From Amborella trichopoda (taxonomy: Eukaryota > Streptophyta > Magnoliopsida > Amborellales > Amborellaceae), in NCBI RefSeq assembly GCF_000471905.2, contig NW_006494789.1, positions 1,419,545 through 1,483,544 on the forward strand: a DNA stretch of 64,000 nt, given 5' to 3'. Both the position numbers and the translations under genes were made by a program. Position 1 is the first letter of the stretch, and the number at the start of each line of letters is the position of its first letter. A model generated the notes under the pieces. That model made no database searches. It had not been told where the DNA came from and worked only from the letters and a program-made list of their open reading frames with translations. Of the stretch, positions 36,866 to 49,746 are shown one piece after another.

Positions 36866-36968
36866 ATTGTGCGATTATAATATAATAAAACTACACTTCT
36901 AGAAAAATCATGTTATTGCCATTATAATATAATGAAACTACAATTCTAGAAAAAACATGTTTTTGCCA
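36866..36968. repeat. Two-copy tandem duplication
   Basis: Two copies of about 50-60 bases (attataatataat.aaactac...ctagaaaaa.catgtt.ttgcc) sit side by side in the spacer. Confidence 0.7.
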
Positions 36969-37453
36969 TTTAATTTGACCCAAATTTTGCACACACAATC
37001 TTTCCATCCTAAGAATAAATCTTCAAAAAATTAAAATTCAATTTGCACCTTAGATATAGTTAAAATGAATCCCCTCCAACAACAATTCTAGACCACTCGT
37101 TTGGTATTTCAATATCTAGGCCTTTACAAACTCAAATTTATCTATTAATTTTATAACACTTTTTATCTAATAATAATAAAGCCATCTAAATAAATTGGAA
37201 AGGAAAAAAAAAACCTTATAAGGCCTAGATCTTAGCATCTTATCAAAATGAATGGCCTATGTTAATTGAGCTAAGAAAAAACTTTCTAACTTTCAAATTT
37301 TATTTTTTATGAGTATTCATTAGAATGAAAAAAGTGTATATTTAAAAATTAGGGTCAAACATGTCATTTGATGATTGTGTTATTATATTACTAAGATGCA
37401 TATGGGTTATAGCGGCTACATCCCTAAATTTTGGGGTACATTGCTCCTATATT

Positions 37454-37742
37454 GAGTCTAGACACGGTTTCTATGCAGCCAGCTCGCATATTGTAGAAAT
37501 GCGGGCTTGGCAATAGATATATTTTTAAAATATAATTTGATCCTAATTTTTACATATCATGAATATGAAAAAATAATAAATTGAAAACTATAAATAATAA
37601 TTATATTAAAAAAACATTCAGACAGTTGATTACATTTATTTTTAGATGGACCACTCATTTGCATCCATCGATTGATGCTTTATACCTTTGGACTGCATAT
37701 TGTAGAAATGTGGTCCAACTTGCATGAAACAATTTTCCGTTG
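37454..37742. repeat. Dispersed repeat family B, copy 3
   Basis: It is the most complete copy: cacggtttctatgcagcc at the left, gcatgaaacaattttccgtt at the right, with tattgtagaaatg near both ends in opposite settings. About 290 bases, non-coding. The same word order occurs at 13011 and 31598. Confidence 0.65.
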
Positions 37743-37886
37743 ATTATTATCCATGAGAGCAACCGGATAGCATACTCCCATGAGTGTAAAATCTTTTAGC
37801 TTGAAAGTGATTGGATCATTGTTGGAAAAGCCGAGCAATCTAACAGCTAACCGTCCGGTTAGATGGGAATCGAAACTGGGCAGTTT

Positions 37887-38436
37887 NNNNNNNNNNNNNN
37901 NNNNNNNNNNNNNNNNNNNNNNNNNNNNNNNNNNNNNNNNNNNNNNNNNNNNNNNNNNNNNNNNNNNNNNNNNNNNNNNNNNNNNNNNNNNNNNNNNNNN
38001 NNNNNNNNNNNNNNNNNNNNNNNNNNNNNNNNNNNNNNNNNNNNNNNNNNNNNNNNNNNNNNNNNNNNNNNNNNNNNNNNNNNNNNNNNNNNNNNNNNNN
38101 NNNNNNNNNNNNNNNNNNNNNNNNNNNNNNNNNNNNNNNNNNNNNNNNNNNNNNNNNNNNNNNNNNNNNNNNNNNNNNNNNNNNNNNNNNNNNNNNNNNN
38201 NNNNNNNNNNNNNNNNNNNNNNNNNNNNNNNNNNNNNNNNNNNNNNNNNNNNNNNNNNNNNNNNNNNNNNNNNNNNNNNNNNNNNNNNNNNNNNNNNNNN
38301 NNNNNNNNNNNNNNNNNNNNNNNNNNNNNNNNNNNNNNNNNNNNNNNNNNNNNNNNNNNNNNNNNNNNNNNNNNNNNNNNNNNNNNNNNNNNNNNNNNNN
38401 NNNNNNNNNNNNNNNNNNNNNNNNNNNNNNNNNNNN
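37887..38436. other. Assembly gap, 550 N, flanked by identical 32-base ends
   Basis: The 32 bases before the gap (37855-37886, ccggttagatggga... to ...gggcagttt) are exactly the same as the 32 after it (38437-38468). That is what two contig ends give when they overlap but are scaffolded with padding. Confidence 0.97.
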
Positions 38437-38500
38437 CCGGTTAGATGGGAATCGAAACTGGGCAGTTTCGGTTTTGGGAGGTTTTGGTGATTTGCTGATA

Positions 38501-38540
<40 letters not shown>

Positions 38541-38708
38541 TAAAAAATAACGAATTCGGTTTGTAATGTATTTTTTAATATTATTTCCATTATGATAAAG
38601 ATTAAAATTTGTTTTGGTACCTACTTTAATTCAAACATCGATTCATCAAAATTCATTTTTTAATTAATTTTTAATGTCATTTTAAGGTGTTTTGTTTTAA
38701 TAATTATT

Positions 38709-39085
38709 GGTGTGGTCTCTATAAGGTTGCAACTTTAAACAATCAAAATAAGAGTGCCTCCGAATTTTATCATAACAAGTAATTTCGGTGTAAAAAATTA
38801 TTAAGATTATCTCAAAATCTATTTTCATATCTAATTATAAAATTTTAAACTATAATTAAAATAAAGTACATATAGAAATATTTGAAAAATTTGAAAATTT
38901 ACAGTCTAGATAAAGTTTTGCAAGATAAACTATTTCAGGGACTCAAAAGCTTTTATCTTTCATATTCATACATTTCAATGTTGAGATGATCAATTAGATA
39001 TTTTCAATATTAAAACAACTATTTTAGATGGATTTTTGAGATGCATATGTAATTCTACATTTTAATGTTGCAACTTTATATAACT
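38709..39085. mobile_element. Dispersed family A inverted-repeat element
   Basis: The left end ggtgtggtctctataaggttg, then ctttaaacaatcaaaataag, and the right end ...gttgcaactttatataac form inverted partners. The body has the family words atctcaaaatctattttcat, tctaattataaaatttt and atgatcaatta. About 375 bases, non-coding. Confidence 0.6.
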
Positions 39086-39399
39086 TTTTTCGTTTTTTAT
39101 ATGGTTTTCATATTTTAGTAGAATTTTTTTTTATATATATTTTATTTTTTCAACGCTATCACTATGCAGACTTACTTGGTTAGAACAGTTGAATTGGCTA
39201 GTTTGCCGGTTAGACCAGTTAAACCGGGCCACGTCCCTATTCCGGTTTGATATGCGAACACCGGATTGGACACTTAGTGATAGTTAATTAGATTAGTCGT
39301 CAAGTCTACCTCTATCACCATTCGAGTCACTGATTAGACGGTGATGGCTCTCATCGCCGCGATGCCATCAAACTATGCTTCTCCTTTTTATCTTACTTC

Positions 39400-39586
39400 C
39401 TAAGTACTTAATACCCAGTTCTCTCTATCTCTCTCTCAAAAGATCCCTACCTGCGTTTCCTCCCGCCGCCTATCTCTCTCTCTCAAATTCTCTCTCTAAA
39501 AGATAACCCCCTACCTGCGTTCTCTACATCCGCTTCTCTCTCTCGAAATGGAGTTAATTTAAGCTCATCGCAACCCAGAGAAGCCA
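39400..39586 (+). promoter_or_regulatory. CT-rich leader of FIP2 with short upstream ORF
   Basis: Blocks of ctctctctc and a duplicated word (aaaagat..ccctacctgcgtt at about 39437 and 39498) lead up to the start codon. An upstream ATG at 39548 opens a four-codon reading frame (MELI, stop at 39560-39562) 24 bases ahead of the main ATG. Such a uORF could lower translation of the main frame; that is inference. Confidence 0.5.
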
Positions 39587-42500
39587 ATGATGAGCTCTGA
39601 TCTCCCCTCTGTCATCCATCTAAATATCGGTGAGCTCAATGCCCTTTCATAACCATTACTCAATTTTTGATTATTTCTCACTCTAGGGTTCCTACTAATT
39701 GAGCTATATCACCACATATATTGCACCTTATAAGTATTGATTTGGTCGCTTAATTGACATTTGACAGTACACGATGCATAGGTCAATGGTTGTTTTTATG
39801 TACAATCACTTTCCATTGTTCGGAATTTGTTTTATTTTCTCACTTAGGGTTAATCCTTGCAAATGGCTGGGATAAATGATCGTACTTTCCCTTTCAAGGA
39901 CTATTTATGCATTTAGTTATTTATCAACATCAGCTTTTGTAGAAACACTATTGGTTTGCCATATTCAATGGTTAGACTCTGATTTTTTTTTGTTATTTGC
40001 ATTTAATTATTGTACTTTTGATGTAATTTAGGTGGTGTTGCTTGTGCCAAATTGTCTAATTTTGCTTTTGATGTTGTACGATCTCTTAGTTTACAATTGA
40101 ATCGTTTTTTCCTGTAGTCATTCTAAGGTTTGTTAATTCCACTCGCACATAATTGTTGCAATTATTTATTAAAACTAGGGATTTATTAAATATCAAGGAT
40201 TACATAACTAGAAACAGTAATGCTATTCTAGAAGCAAATTGTACAGTGATTGAGATCCTTAAGGATCAAAATGCCTACTTAATTGGTTTGAAATGGCTAA
40301 GTTGTATGTTGTCCCCAATTTATTTAAGCATATCTCATTGTGATTTTTAGTTCTTAAGGCCCATTTTAAATGATATATGGTAGTCATGGTTGAAACACCC
40401 CTGTTATTTTTTAACTATGATAGCATGGTTGAATTTCATCTATCATATATACATTATTCTATCATACACATGGTACCTTTAATAGTCATGTTTTTTTTTT
40501 TCCACATTTTACCGAGTTAAGATATAGCGTTTTAAGTTTTAACCATTGAGCTTGTTGACTTTATTTAGGAGGAAAGAAATTTTCGACAACCATTGATACT
40601 TTGACGCAACGCGAGCCACATTCGATGCTTGCAGCAATGTTTAGTGGTCGTCATTCTGTGTGTAAAGATCATCAAAAGGTATCCATGCTTCATTTGTGTT
40701 TAATACTCAGTATTTAAAAACTGGGTAACTGACTTTGTTCGTTGAATTTTGGCTATTTTGTTTTTTCCTTTCTCGCATTTTTCATGCAAATGATACTTGT
40801 GCCTTTCTTAAACATATTATATGTACGTGATTCTCCATATTTGTAAGTCCATATTGAAACAAATGGCTGAAAACACACTCAAATATGAGTTGATGGAATT
40901 TGAGTATCTTTTAAATGGTCAGTTGATCTTTCATGGAAGCTTTTTGTCATGATATCTTGCATTTTTTTGTTTTAGTTCAAGATCTTCTGAATTCCTGTCT
41001 GAAAAGAAAATTTGGGGTTTTACTTTGGGCGCGAAGAATTTCTATATCCCAATTTTGATCTATACAACCTACTTCATGTGCCTAAATGTAGTTTCTTATT
41101 GTTAACGTAACATTGAGATGCCTTTTTGCTCTTTTAACTTTATTTTCATGCTGTAATATCAATCCAGCCAGGGCATTTATTGTTGTCTACAATTTAGCTG
41201 GATAAAGTTCATAAACCCTATGTCTTGTTTCAATTTCTAGTTCCCTGTACCCTGTCATATTTCTCTTCTGTGAATCAGATTACGAGTTTATAACTTTTGA
41301 TGCTAATTTATGCCTCCACATATTTCTGGAAGTGGCATATGTACTGTATCCTTATTCCTAGCTTATATAAGAGATAAATTAAAGATCTACCCATATTCTT
41401 TGATCATACTGAATCTTCTGCAGGGGTTTGTCTTTGTTGATAGGGATGGGAAACATTTTCGTCACATTCTCAATTGGTTAAGAGATGGAGTAGTTCCTAT
41501 TCTCCAAGATTCAGAGTACCCAGAGCTGCTACGTGAAGCTGAATACTATCAACTTCTAGTAAGCTGCTTCCCTTGTTGCATAAATATTTGAGTTAGATTC
41601 TCTTTCTAGCTTCATAAATCCAACTAAGTACCGGTCAAATTGATATTGTCTCTAATCTTAATCATAATTTGAATTGGTACCCGTGGCTCTAGTTTTGTAT
41701 TGGGCTGTTTGCTATGAAGTTGATAATTTGAAAAGTACTTTTCGTTAGCATACTTAGCTTTGCAGTTCTTTCGGATTCCCTGATAAAATATGGGATGCAT
41801 TGTTTTATTCTTCTGTTCTTCCATTGATACATATTAGCATTTGTCTAAAATATGTTCATAAATTTATTGTCAATTTTTTTTTCCTAAAAGAAGGACCATG
41901 CTCTGATACCATTTTTGTTGTTACCAAATACCAAGTGAGAGAAAAGAATGTGAGAATGGAACTTATTGGGTCAATCAGTCCAAACCCATTTTTAAAGTGC
42001 TGCAGAAAACTCGCTACAAATTTAGTCATTTGTTGTTCTCGTAATTTTCTGCCCATTGTTCCAGGGGTTGATCGAAAGCATTAATTCATTTATACATAAA
42101 AGAAAAGAAGATGAAGAGTCAAAGGCTGAACTGACACGCATGGACGTTATCAAATGCATACAATCTGAGCGGGTTAGGTTGCGGGGAGTCAATCTCTCTG
42201 GGCTTGATCTTTCCAAATTGGTAAGAATGTAGAGAATTGTAGATGAGCCTACCAACGCATTTATTTGTGCTATACTCTGGTGGTTACTCTCATCTTATTA
42301 TTTGTTGGGTACTGTAAATGTTAGGGGTTCTGCCATCTCTCCTATTGTTGCAGAAGTTATGACAGGGAACCGTCTGTGAATTAAATTGAGATTGTGATGA
42401 GCCTTGAAATTTACTTCTTTTTATTTTTTCGAAATAAAAAAATCGTCTCATTGTTATTGGATATTTAAGAATTTGAGTTCAATGTGTTTAATCGTTTAAT

Positions 42501-45500
42501 CGATGTTCTCAAAACATTGGTTTTATTATATTGCTAGGTAGGAACTAAAACAATTATGAAACTCTAAGTGCTGCTGCATTGACTAGTTTGAATTATGCAG
42601 GATTTGTCGGGTGTTGACTTTAGTTTTGCGTGCCTTCGGGATGCGTTCTTCTCACGTGCAAATCTCCAGTCCGCTAAATTTCGGGTAAATTTTTCGTTTA
42701 GCGTTCTTCTCACTTGCAAATCTCCAGTCTGCTAAATTTCGGGTAATTTTTTTGTTTAAATAACAGTTTTTTTATAGAATGATTATTATTATTATTATTA
42801 TTATTATTGAGAGTGATTGTTTAAATAACAGATTAAGAATATGGGCGCTGTAATTTGCAATTTAGCCACTTGGTGGATGGATTCATCTATTCCTTCAACT
42901 CATACTTGTTGGCCGTTTTGTCATTCATAAGGCTAAAGAAGCTCAAAATTGGACACCTTTGATGGAATTGGAAATAGCATTATCGGTACTTCATGCAAAT
43001 GCCCCGAGGCTATTTCTTTTGCAAATTTGACCAATTATTATTTTGTGGTGGTATGAGTGTAGATTTTGACTTATTTTCCTTACTTCTACATGCGCCAAAG
43101 CGAGATGCTAATTTCCGAAAGTGGAGATATACTTAACAAATAGTGTTTTTCTCATGTTGGTTGCTCAGGTCTTTTTTACTTTGGTGGTTTTGGTGGGAAT
43201 GCTATCATTTGTATGCATTCAACGATGCTCTAAAATACAAAGCTAGAGTTCATTTTTCATTTTTCTTGTGTTATCTATTTACCCAGTTTTAATTTCTCCC
43301 CAACTTTGCACTAACATTTGAAAGTTGCATTTTGGCTGGAATTTATCTGAAATTGAAAAAAGAAACTAAAGGGAAAATGGTGGGATTTGGCCTAAACCTT
43401 CATTGAAATGCTTGAAATCACACAAATTTTAAGTTAACCAGTTTCAAAAAAAAGAAATCACACAAATTTCAACAAAATTTTCCCAAATATTGAAAAATTT
43501 CATGGGCATTGCCATCTGCTTTGCTTGAAATTGGGTCAGTTATTGGGCACCAATTCTGAGTTTGAGTGTTTATTGACCATAATATTGGTTGCCCCTTTGT
43601 TTAAGGAAGTGCAGAGGCTTTTGTTTTGAGACTTGCAAGGGAACTGGTTGACCATCTACGTTGTGGATGTTTGTTCCAACAATTTTGTAGACTCATGTAG
43701 CATGTGTCCAATTGTCTTAATAGGTATCTATTGGAGGAAGAAATGCCTAGAACCTGAATGATTTTTTTTTTTGGTTATGTGCAGGATGCAGAGGCTGATG
43801 GTTCCAACTTTCATAATGCTAATTTGCGTGAGTAAGAAGCTGGACTTAAAAGTGATGTTATCATATTTTCTTTGGTGCTAGCTGATGGAAGTTGAATGAC
43901 ATGATTTTACTACAAATATTAATGGTATTTTAAAATGGCTAATCTGGTTTTATCTTATGACTTGCTCATATCTTTCTTGTACTTAGCCTCTATCTTTTTG
44001 AAACCGTTTTATTTTTTACTCCCCTTTCCTTTTGTGATTAGTCATACTATTATTCTCTGTGAACCTGGACATAATTGAAAGGATGAGTCACCTTATGACA
44101 AATACACACCATAGAAAATTCAAGAAGTGTACTTGGGGGTTTTGGAAACTCTATCTATATACCTGACATGACCCTGTAAAGTCTGGGTTAGACGTAGGCC
44201 CAATCGTGTCTGACTATAGGGTCTATACTTTTGGACCCAAGCCTAACCTGACAGTAGGGCTGGCAATGGGCTGGGCAGCCTGACCTGGAAAAACTCTGGC
44301 CTGGGCTACAAAAATTGGCCCAAAATGTACGCTACTACAGGTCGAGGGCCAAGCCTTGGCTAGGCTACGTTAGGGCTGTGTATTGCCTGGCCTGCGGTTT
44401 TCGTCATTTTTTCTTTTTAATCTTGGAGTCTATGAGGCCCATCCTTGACCAAATGGTACTCTACATTTGAGATTTCATTTACAATGTGTACATTGAGTAT
44501 CATAATCCCAAAAGTAGTCTTTGCTGTTTCTGATGGACATACCATGTTTTCTAATTGTCTCCTCTTTCTCCCTTTGTCTTTGAGTGGGCTTCCTAATTTT
44601 TGTCATTTGCCTAGGGAAGGTGTGAATTCATAAGTGCCAATCTCGGTGGAGCTGTATTAGCTGGAGCCAATCTTCAAAGTGCAAATCTACAAGGTAGTTC
44701 TTAAGCAGACTTTATTGATGAAAGTTATTTCTGGTGACAAAATTGTTTGATTTTGTTCTTGCTAAAGATTCTTCCTTTGCCACCACTTATCTATACTGGA
44801 TACTGGTAGTGTTCCCTGCCCATGACTATATACAAGCCTGAAGTCACAGAAGCCTAAGATATATTCCATCCACGTTTTCTATTCAAGGTTTATGGTAATT
44901 AAGTCATCAGCTTGGTGACTTAGGAAAAACATTAATTTGTTTACTAGATAAAAGGTGTAGGTTGAGGAGCAGTGACATGATTTCTAAGTTGTTTCCAAGG
45001 ACTAGACATTCATGTGAATTGTAATTACAGGGTAGCTGAGATGTTTTTGGCACGCATCAGTTTGAAGTTTTGAACTATTGATCATGGTGGTTCAAGGATT
45101 GGGCAAAGACATGGAAATTTTGATTTAGGGGATATGACTTGATTTTAGGAATGGACTGGAAATAATTGGATATTAGTATTTTGTCAGTCAAAAGCATTAT
45201 GAAATATTTGAGTTTCTATTATAGCGCAGGTTTATTTAGTCAATAATTATTTTATTTTCCAAGGTAGAACTTAATTTGTGAATTAAGTTTCGACACCTTA
45301 AAGTTTGTAGGCTTTAAATGTCTCATATTTGTGATAACATCCAACTTTCTTGTTAGTGAAGCCATACTTCAGAAAGATCCTTAAGGACCAGACAAGGTCC
45401 AAAGAAGAAAAACATTGGTGTTTTATTGATTCAAGTGAGAAATAAATACTTTTACCATCTTATATCAAGGTGTAGCATTTGAAATCGAGATGGTGTTATC

Positions 45501-47614
45501 TTTACTATGTTCCTTGGGGTTTGAATCCTTGGTTTCCTGAATATCTTAATGTTACTATGCAGCATGTATAAAGTTTGAAGAGCATAGGTATCAAGAGTTT
45601 AAATCTAACATCCATGTGTATTAAGGAAGCAATATTCAATGTGATAATATTTGTACATAAATCTGGCTTTCTTATGTTCATGCAGATGCTTGCCTGATAC
45701 ACTGTAGCTTCAGTGGTGCAGACCTCCGCTCAGCACACTTACAGGTTCATCAGCTTCACATTTACTTTATTTATTGTGTTGGTTACCTCTAAAGAACTTG
45801 GAATTTGGCAATTCCACTTTTTAATGGTTTAAAGTTGTGATTTCTTGATTTCTTCTCGTAATAAAAAATCTGTGCCATTTCACTTTTTTGATATTTACTT
45901 TATAAACATGTCTGGATATGGATAGTTCCGTGATTTGTAAGATAACCTCAGTGTTTTCCTGAAGAAATAGTAATGACACCACTGGGTCACATGGTTATTT
46001 ACTAGAATATAGACTGAAGCACCCTATTTCTCAAAAAAAAAAAAAAATGGACTGAAGCACCCATGCCAGCAGTTTTGAAATGTTCTCTACTGTAATAGTT
46101 TTTAATATATATTGACCTATCAATTTATAGGGAGAAATGGATGTAAGGTTCCACTATGTATCGTTCATGTTTGATTAGTTGCAAGCTGTACAGACCTCAA
46201 TTAGTTGGGGAAAGGCTTTGATGATGATAACAAACACTTATGGTTAGATGGAATGCTTATTTGGTCAAATGTCGCATGGTAAATCAATTCCAATGAAGCT
46301 TATTTGAAGTTATATTACCTGGTAGAATTTAAGCCTTAGGTATATTTCCCTCATAGTAAGTTATGTTAAAGGTGTTACTATTATTTTGAGAAATATTATA
46401 TTTATTGTGCATGATCTTCAGGAAATGCTATACTCATGAATTAAGTTTGCATGAATGAAATTGTTTAATTTAATCTTAGATGGAAGCCTATTATGAATGA
46501 AGTTACAAATCATTTTATTATGTTACAAACATATTAATGGCTTGAATATGTTTCATTCTTTTTCTCAGACTGCTGATCTTACGGAGGCCAATTTGGAAGG
46601 GGCAAATTTAGAAGGTGCTAACTTGAAGGTAAATTTGTTGGCAGTTCCAAAGCGAAGAGTACAAGTTCATTGCAAGTATTTTACTTAAAGATGAAGTTCA
46701 TTGCAAGCATTTCCAATGCCATGAATTTGTAAATATTCATGCACTAGTAAATTCTGATCAGGATCTAATAACTGCGTATTAAACTCCTTTTCTTTTGGAC
46801 TCAGGGTGCAAAACTAAGTGGTGCGAACTTACAGGGGGCTAATCTTCAGAGGGCATATTTACGGCAAGTAGATCTAAGAGATACTGTAAGTGTCTAGATA
46901 TGAGATATATGATATAATATATTTAATCAGCCTTTTTGTCTTCACAAATTTAGTCCTGTTACTTTCTATATCACCATCTTATAGACTAGCACACTTTTAC
47001 CCCTTCTCATGCATATTTACAATTATGCACCATGGAGAATGACCCAAACCTTTTGCACCCAACAATTATGAGAGAAGTGGTGATCTGGCCAATATGAGGG
47101 TGCATGGGTTTATGTTACCATTTTTATTCAGGTCTTTGAGCTTTGATGGGTGGTAAGATATCTGGTTTGGATGAGGGCAATCGAGGGACAGTTGAAGTTT
47201 GTCCCAAAACCAGACAAAGTGCTCATGATTTTTGGGTAATAGACAGGATTCTAATTTGTAAAAAAAAGGCATGCATGTGGATACTTTGTTGCTGTTCATC
47301 TTTTTTCTTGACTCAATTGTATTTCTTTCTTTTTTGCATGCGAAACTGTTTCTTCTCACACTCACACACACCCATTCAAATTATCGGTTTGTTTTGTATT
47401 TCAGAGAGGATAACTCGTTTCTCCAACCCCCCCCCCCCCCCCCCCTTCTTTTTTTTAACAAATCACTTCTTACGACCATTTAAATTGAAATTAACATCAA
47501 CTACTACGATGCGTCTTATTGACTGTTTCTACATGTCGGGTGATTGGAAAATCTTTTCAGCTCTTGGAAGGTGCAAAGCTTGGTGGTGCAAATTTACTCG
47601 GTGCTATCAGATGA
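39587..47614 (+). CDS. FIP2: BTB/POZ (KCTD-like) and pentapeptide-repeat protein, FIP2 type
   Basis: This is the plant protein with a T1/BTB fold plus pentapeptide repeats. The Arabidopsis member FIP2 was named as an interactor of the formin AFH1, and the BTB part suggests a Cullin-3 adaptor role. Eleven plus-strand exons are: 39587-39629, 40569-40678, 41424-41558, 42065-42220, 42601-42684, 43785-43831, 44620-44693, 45686-45744, 46569-46628, 46805-46885 and 47561-47614. All phases close, giving 300 residues, the family length. The BTB region reads VIHLNIGGKKFSTTIDTLT, SMLAAMFSGRH, GFVFVDRDGKHFRHILNWLR and LLREAEYYQLL. The pentapeptide solenoid (A[D/N]LxG type) runs from GVNLSGLDLSKLDLSGVDF through ADLTEANLEGANLEGANLK to LGGANLLGAIR. 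Two in-frame start codons are adjacent (39587, 39590). Exon 7 uses the acceptor ggaag|gtgtgaa at 44620, which alone keeps the frame. Exon 5's 3' end and donor are duplicated just downstream. A short uORF precedes the gene. Confidence 0.96.
41880..42060 (-). mobile_element. Possible Copia/TRIM remnant (tRNA-Met primer site) in FIP2 intron 3
   Basis: On the minus strand, tggtatcagagcatgg (41895-41910) equals the primer-binding site complementary to initiator tRNA-Met used by many plant LTR retrotransposons. No gag or pol frame and no second LTR were found, so only a fragment can be claimed. Confidence 0.4.
42643..42758. repeat. 58-base tandem duplication spanning FIP2 exon 5 donor
   Basis: gcgttcttctcac.tgcaaa at 42643 and again at 42701, both running through gctaaatttcgg|gtaa. 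The first copy contains the last 42 coding bases of exon 5 and its GT donor at 42685. The second copy has an equivalent donor at 42743. Use of the second donor would add 58 bases and bring an in-frame stop. Confidence 0.93.
44230..44420. repeat. GC-richer repeat fragment in FIP2 intron 6
   Basis: The stretch from cagtagggctggcaatggg through cctgggctac and aggctacgttagggctg is rich in ggcc/tggcc words unlike the AT-rich intron around it. It resembles the stretch at 52340-52480 (cctagggctaacaatagacc). Both look like ends of a common MITE beginning tagggctggcaat. Confidence 0.4.
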
Positions 47615-49746
47615 TGCTGTTGCAAATGTACCATGCGCTCATGTCAATCTAAGCAATGAGCAATGCAATTCCCTGAGCAGGGTGTTCTTGGGCTAATGCT
47701 TCAAATTATCGTATAGAAGCGTTGGTCTACTCTTTAACCCAAGATCGAAGGAATTGATGATCGGATTGGGCTTAATTGTTATTTATTCCGAGGGTGGGTT
47801 CTTATTGGGTGGGCTTATCACTTCGGAGAAAAAGCCGTGTGTGCTGTAAATCAAGGGGACAGATACAATAATCACTTATGGAGTTTGAAATCTGGAACAA
47901 ATTAAATGTTATTCACCACATTTGATCTTAAAGTGCATTATGCCTTGTATTTTGTGTTTGGTACACCTAACAAAATTATAGATAGGCCAATGAATCCAGT
48001 TAGAGTTTTACATAAACTGTGCACGGTTTCTCCTTCTGGTTGCATGTTTCTCGACGATCAATCTCTATAAACCTTCCACAGTGTCTTCCTTGACAGTCGA
48101 TCTCAGAAAGCAAGAAGCAAATTTGCTTTCTAAAAATGACGAAAGGGGGAAAGTACATGATAGGACCAATTCCTTTGGTGAGAAACAGGTCACAGTGACT
48201 TTGGCCATTGGATGCACAATCAGGCCGCTGGTTTGTACAATTGAAGGTGCTCAATGCTCAAGAGTATCTTACTGATCCCAGCCATCTGATTTCATTTTTG
48301 ACGGCTAATGTTGTTTGTGACATTTATGAACCATTAACTGTGCCCAAAGCTTGTTAAATTTGTTCCCCCCCTTCCCCCACCCCTTCCCCCCACAAAAAAA
48401 AATCCAACCAATCTACTGACTGTCCAAAACCAAAAAAGTATCATAAGGATCCGAGGGACATTTATGTACGATTGATTGTGCGCAAAGCATGAGAAAGTTA
48501 TTCTCTCCTCCTGCCCTTAAACCAAAAATAAATAAATCTATTGGCATTTGCTTAAAGCCAAATGGTATCTTACTGATCCCAGCTATCTGATTTCATGCTT
48601 GACACTTTGACACTCTGTCCAAGAATAAGAACAAAAGGGGAGGTGAGGCTTCTGGCAGTAGGAGGGATCGGAGGGACATTTATGTACGATTGATTGTGCT
48701 CAAAGCTGGAGAAAATCATTTGTTCCTCCCCCACCCCCCAAAACCAAAAAAAAAAAATATTGACCCTTGCTTAAAGCCAAGAGGTATCTTACTCATCCCA
48801 GCTATCTGATTTTATATTTGATGGCTCATGATGTTTGTGACATTTATGTACCATTAATTGTGTTCAAAGTTTGAGAAAATTGTATTTGATTTTATATATG
48901 ATGGCTTGAGGTGCTTGTCATCTTTGCATTTGAAAACTACGCTCATTATATACAATTTTTGTTTTAGAGAAGTGAATGCGAAGGAAAAGCCTAGCCAAAA
49001 ATAAAGTGAACAAGTGAATGCCAAGTAAAAGCCTAGCCAAAATAAAGTGGACGTATTCCTGGATGAAATTAGTGCTAAGATTTACCTAAGGGGCTTGTAT
49101 GCCCTATTAGATGTATTCCTCGATGAAATTAGTGCTAAAAGTTACCTAGGTAGCTTGTATGCCTTTAGGATGCACTTCTTGCTGCGGTCGAGGAGCATGA
49201 TCCCTCAAGTGGGGTCTGTGTGATTTGTTGTTTGCTTAGTAGTTTTGTTATGATCAGATCAGTGTTTAAAAAACGGGATTGGCCTGGTGAATGGCTCTTG
49301 GGTGAGTACCTCTAAATCTGATGGACTTGGGCGAGTCCCTCTAAATCGGATGGACTCGGGCGAGTCCCTCTAAATCGGATTTGTTCCTACTTTTGTTGAG
49401 GAACTGGGTAAGTCCCTCACAATCCTTGCTTTTCACACTATCTTGAATACATGAGTGATCAAACTCACAGAGTCCCTTGGAAAATGTGAATATGTGTAGA
49501 ATTTGTTTTGATTGTTTAACAAACTTCTTTCTTGGGTAAGTGATTAACCAACAAATTTAATGATCGATCTGAGCCATCATCTAAGAAAGAAGCCCCAACT
49601 ATTTAACAAATAATCACATTTAATGAACAAAATGTTACAATGGAAAACTCTCCTAAGAAACAACAATGATCAGTCCCTGTCTTGCATCCTACCAATAATG
49701 GTAAAAACAATAATGACAATAACTATAAATGGCCCGTTTGGAGTCC
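47615..49746. other. Spacer between convergent FIP2 and VPY, full of short tandem repeats
   Basis: No gene is supported. Three imperfect copies of a 220-300-base unit begin at the word tatcttact.atcccag near 48265, 48565 and 48785. Smaller duplications follow at 48970-49055 and 49055-49165, and a 30-base unit (cgggcgagtccctctaaatc) repeats at 49290-49382. C-runs at 48367-48390 and 48727-48740 interrupt the array. Confidence 0.75.

Noticed and set aside
37780..38490. Open frame through the second large N gap
   Set aside because: Almost entirely undefined residues; the ends are the duplicated 32-base word.
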